DNA of 64,000 nucleotides from Enoplosus armatus (Eukaryota; Chordata; Actinopteri; Centrarchiformes; Enoplosidae). Positions 62,363 through 64,000 of this stretch are shown piece by piece. Made by a program: the position numbers and the translations under genes. The notes below the pieces were generated by a model, which was given only the letters and a program-made list of their open reading frames with translations, was not told where the DNA came from and did not search any database. The stretch covers positions 7,052,067 through 7,116,066 of the forward strand of contig NC_092203.1 of assembly GCF_043641665.1 (NCBI RefSeq), written 5' to 3'. Numbering within the stretch: position 1 is the first letter of the stretch; every line of letters starts with the position of its first letter.

Positions 62363-64000
62363 GCTGTTAGCAGGCTAAAAGCTAGTAAAACAACCGAAAA
62401 GTGACCGCGCGAGTAAAGCTAGCTAACCTGACTTTAGGCTACTTCACTTTTAGCTACTTACAGAGTCCTAACGTGGTTTAAAGTTACACATTCGCTCACA
62501 AACGTAGCATACAGTGTTGTGTGAATTAAGATAAACAGTAGTTAAATGTCAAACTAATTGCCTCTCCATGTTTTCTTCACATGTAGTGGTGACTGGAGCG
62601 ACAGACGCATAATGATGACGCCTGACACATAGTCACGCCCTCAGCGTCGTTTGCCAGCGTATCCACAAGATGGCGGCGTTGTACATGTTGAATACATGAT
62701 AATACCGCTCAGAAAGTACTGCATGACCAGGTGTCAGTATGTTTATAAAGATGCTGCGACCCCTTACTGTGTTATTTATCCGTATAAACACTAAACTAAT
62801 CCGTAAACCTTGTTTTCCCAGAACTACGCCTAAATGTGGGTGCAGTACTCGTGTAACTGTCCATATCACTCCTTGAGGCGTCATTGTGGAATAAGATGAG
62901 TCTTCCCACAACTACTACTACAATTACAATAGTCATTTCCATCATCAGCAGCAGTGATTTTTTTTTTCTGTTTTTGTGCTGTTTTATTTGAGTATTTTCC
63001 CAAGAAGTAGCCCAGGAAGCAAAAGCCCTTGCATGTGCAAAATTTCTTGACCACATATTCACTCTTAAAATATCGTGTTCCTCTTTGTGCAAAAGTAATA
63101 ATATGTCACACGTTCTCTTCACTTCCAATAAGATCACGCTGCATTCCCTCTTGTTAGAACAGAAATCAATCATTCATTTTATCCCCTCCATGATTAACAC
63201 TGAGTGGCCTTCTCAGTGGTGAGTAGTAAACTGAGGGTTCAGACACTTGTGAATCATCATCATTCTGCTTCACCGCTGACAGGTGTAGTATCACAAAACT
63301 GTAATTTACACACCTGTTATTAACGGAGCAAAGGTTAAGCATTGCATTATGGGATTTTAAATTTAAAATAGTGTACATGCTATTAACACTTTCCATTGTG
63401 GGAATTACTGAGGCCACTGTAGAGCATAAATGTTACACTTAGAACTCATATTAAATGGTAGAAAGTGACAGACTTCCTAAGCTCACATTTAAGGATATTT
63501 GTGAGACTGCAGTAAACCACAGGAATCACATTAGAAGCAGAGCAGTGCTCCATTTCAAAAAGGCGCTCTCCTCTCTTCCTTAATCTCTCCATCAAAAGTT
63601 CCCTAGCCAGAGATATTTTATGAACACTTAACACAGTTTGTCTACTTCAGGTTTTTGGGGTTTTATGTCTCTTGCTATATGCTGCTGGCAGGGCTCACAG
63701 ACTGCATGCCCAAATAAGTTTTACTGGCTGCCCAGGCAGGCCCTCTATTTCAAGCCTTCCCTGGAAAAATACAACCATCTCATGATGTGGTGAGATGTGG
63801 AAACATCAGGGTGTACGTTATTTAGACATTTTAAATCTGCAGTGAGTGAGAGATTTATAAACTCTCCGTTCAGTTATGAGGAACGCTGGAAGAGGCAGTT
63901 GAACTTTCACGCTGGAAAGTTAGATGACATTAGTTACGACGCTGGTTACAGCCGCTTTTATTTCATCAATCTGTTTCTACAGGCGTTTTTTTCTCGCCGT
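62363..64000. other. aamp upstream region and right edge of window
   Basis: The first 300 bp are the aamp promoter side, TATA-less and with CpGs. A TISU/YY1 motif on the plus strand sits at 62666-62677. In human the divergent neighbour here is PNKD; I cannot see a pnkd coding exon before 64000. The rest is AT-rich without recognisable exons. Confidence 0.5.
62666..62677 (+). promoter_or_regulatory. TISU/YY1 element (CAAGATGGCGGC)
   Basis: This 12-mer matches the TISU consensus SAASATGGCGGC exactly. TISU is both a YY1-bound promoter element and an initiator for mRNAs with very short 5'UTRs. The ATG at 62670 opens only nine codons (MAALYMLNT) before TGA unless spliced. It could mark the first exon of a divergent gene. 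Confidence 0.5.

Overview
The window is vertebrate nuclear DNA, almost certainly from a ray-finned (probably percomorph) fish. Genes are split by mostly short GT-AG introns, there are (GT)n microsatellites, and several interspersed-repeat families that I remember as typical of teleosts recur. I see no bacterial operons, tRNA or rRNA genes, CRISPR arrays or intact viral or transposon genes.

Layout, left to right. At 1-1751 (-) is the 5' part of an insulin-receptor-substrate-like gene (PH domain and start of the PTB domain) that runs off the left edge. At 3602-8000 (+) is a complete 13-exon CYP4F cytochrome P450. At 8727-11944 (+) is a CD2/SLAM-like immunoglobulin receptor with a tail built from tiny exons, preceded by an IRF/CRE element. 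At 15691-19988 (-) is the reduced folate carrier slc19a1, with 5'UTR exons reaching about 21.4 kb. At 22972-24036 (-) is a CXCR1/CXCR2-type chemokine receptor. A gene-poor, repeat-rich 6 kb follows, then arpc2 (30808-39006, +). A divergent keratin pair comes next: type I at 40430-44212 (-) and type II (K8-like) at 44589-48206 (+), separated by 376 bp. Then come the bile acid receptor gpbar1 (50619-51674, -), 6.6 kb of intergenic DNA, and the WD40 gene aamp (58314-62362, -), followed by a promoter region with a TISU/YY1 element.

From memory, the order CXCR1/2 - ARPC2 - GPBAR1 - AAMP matches human 2q35. The window is therefore a conserved vertebrate block, with a keratin pair lying between arpc2 and gpbar1 and with slc19a1, the Ig receptor, CYP4F and the IRS-like gene joined on the left. 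The genes do not form one pathway. There is a loose immune theme: CYP4F enzymes inactivate leukotriene B4, CXCR1/2 guides neutrophils, Arp2/3 drives their movement, and GPBAR1 damps macrophage activation.

I derived exon boundaries by hand from GT/AG sites and reading-frame continuity. Every complete multi-exon gene closes to a whole number of codons. I found no convincing new molecular system. The most useful oddities are an Ala at the CYP4 covalent-heme Glu position, competing 3' splice sites in the type II keratin, the phase-1 micro-exon tail of the Ig receptor, an overlapping uORF in gpbar1, the poly-Ser tail and degenerate rod end of the type I keratin, and several hairpin or foldback elements.
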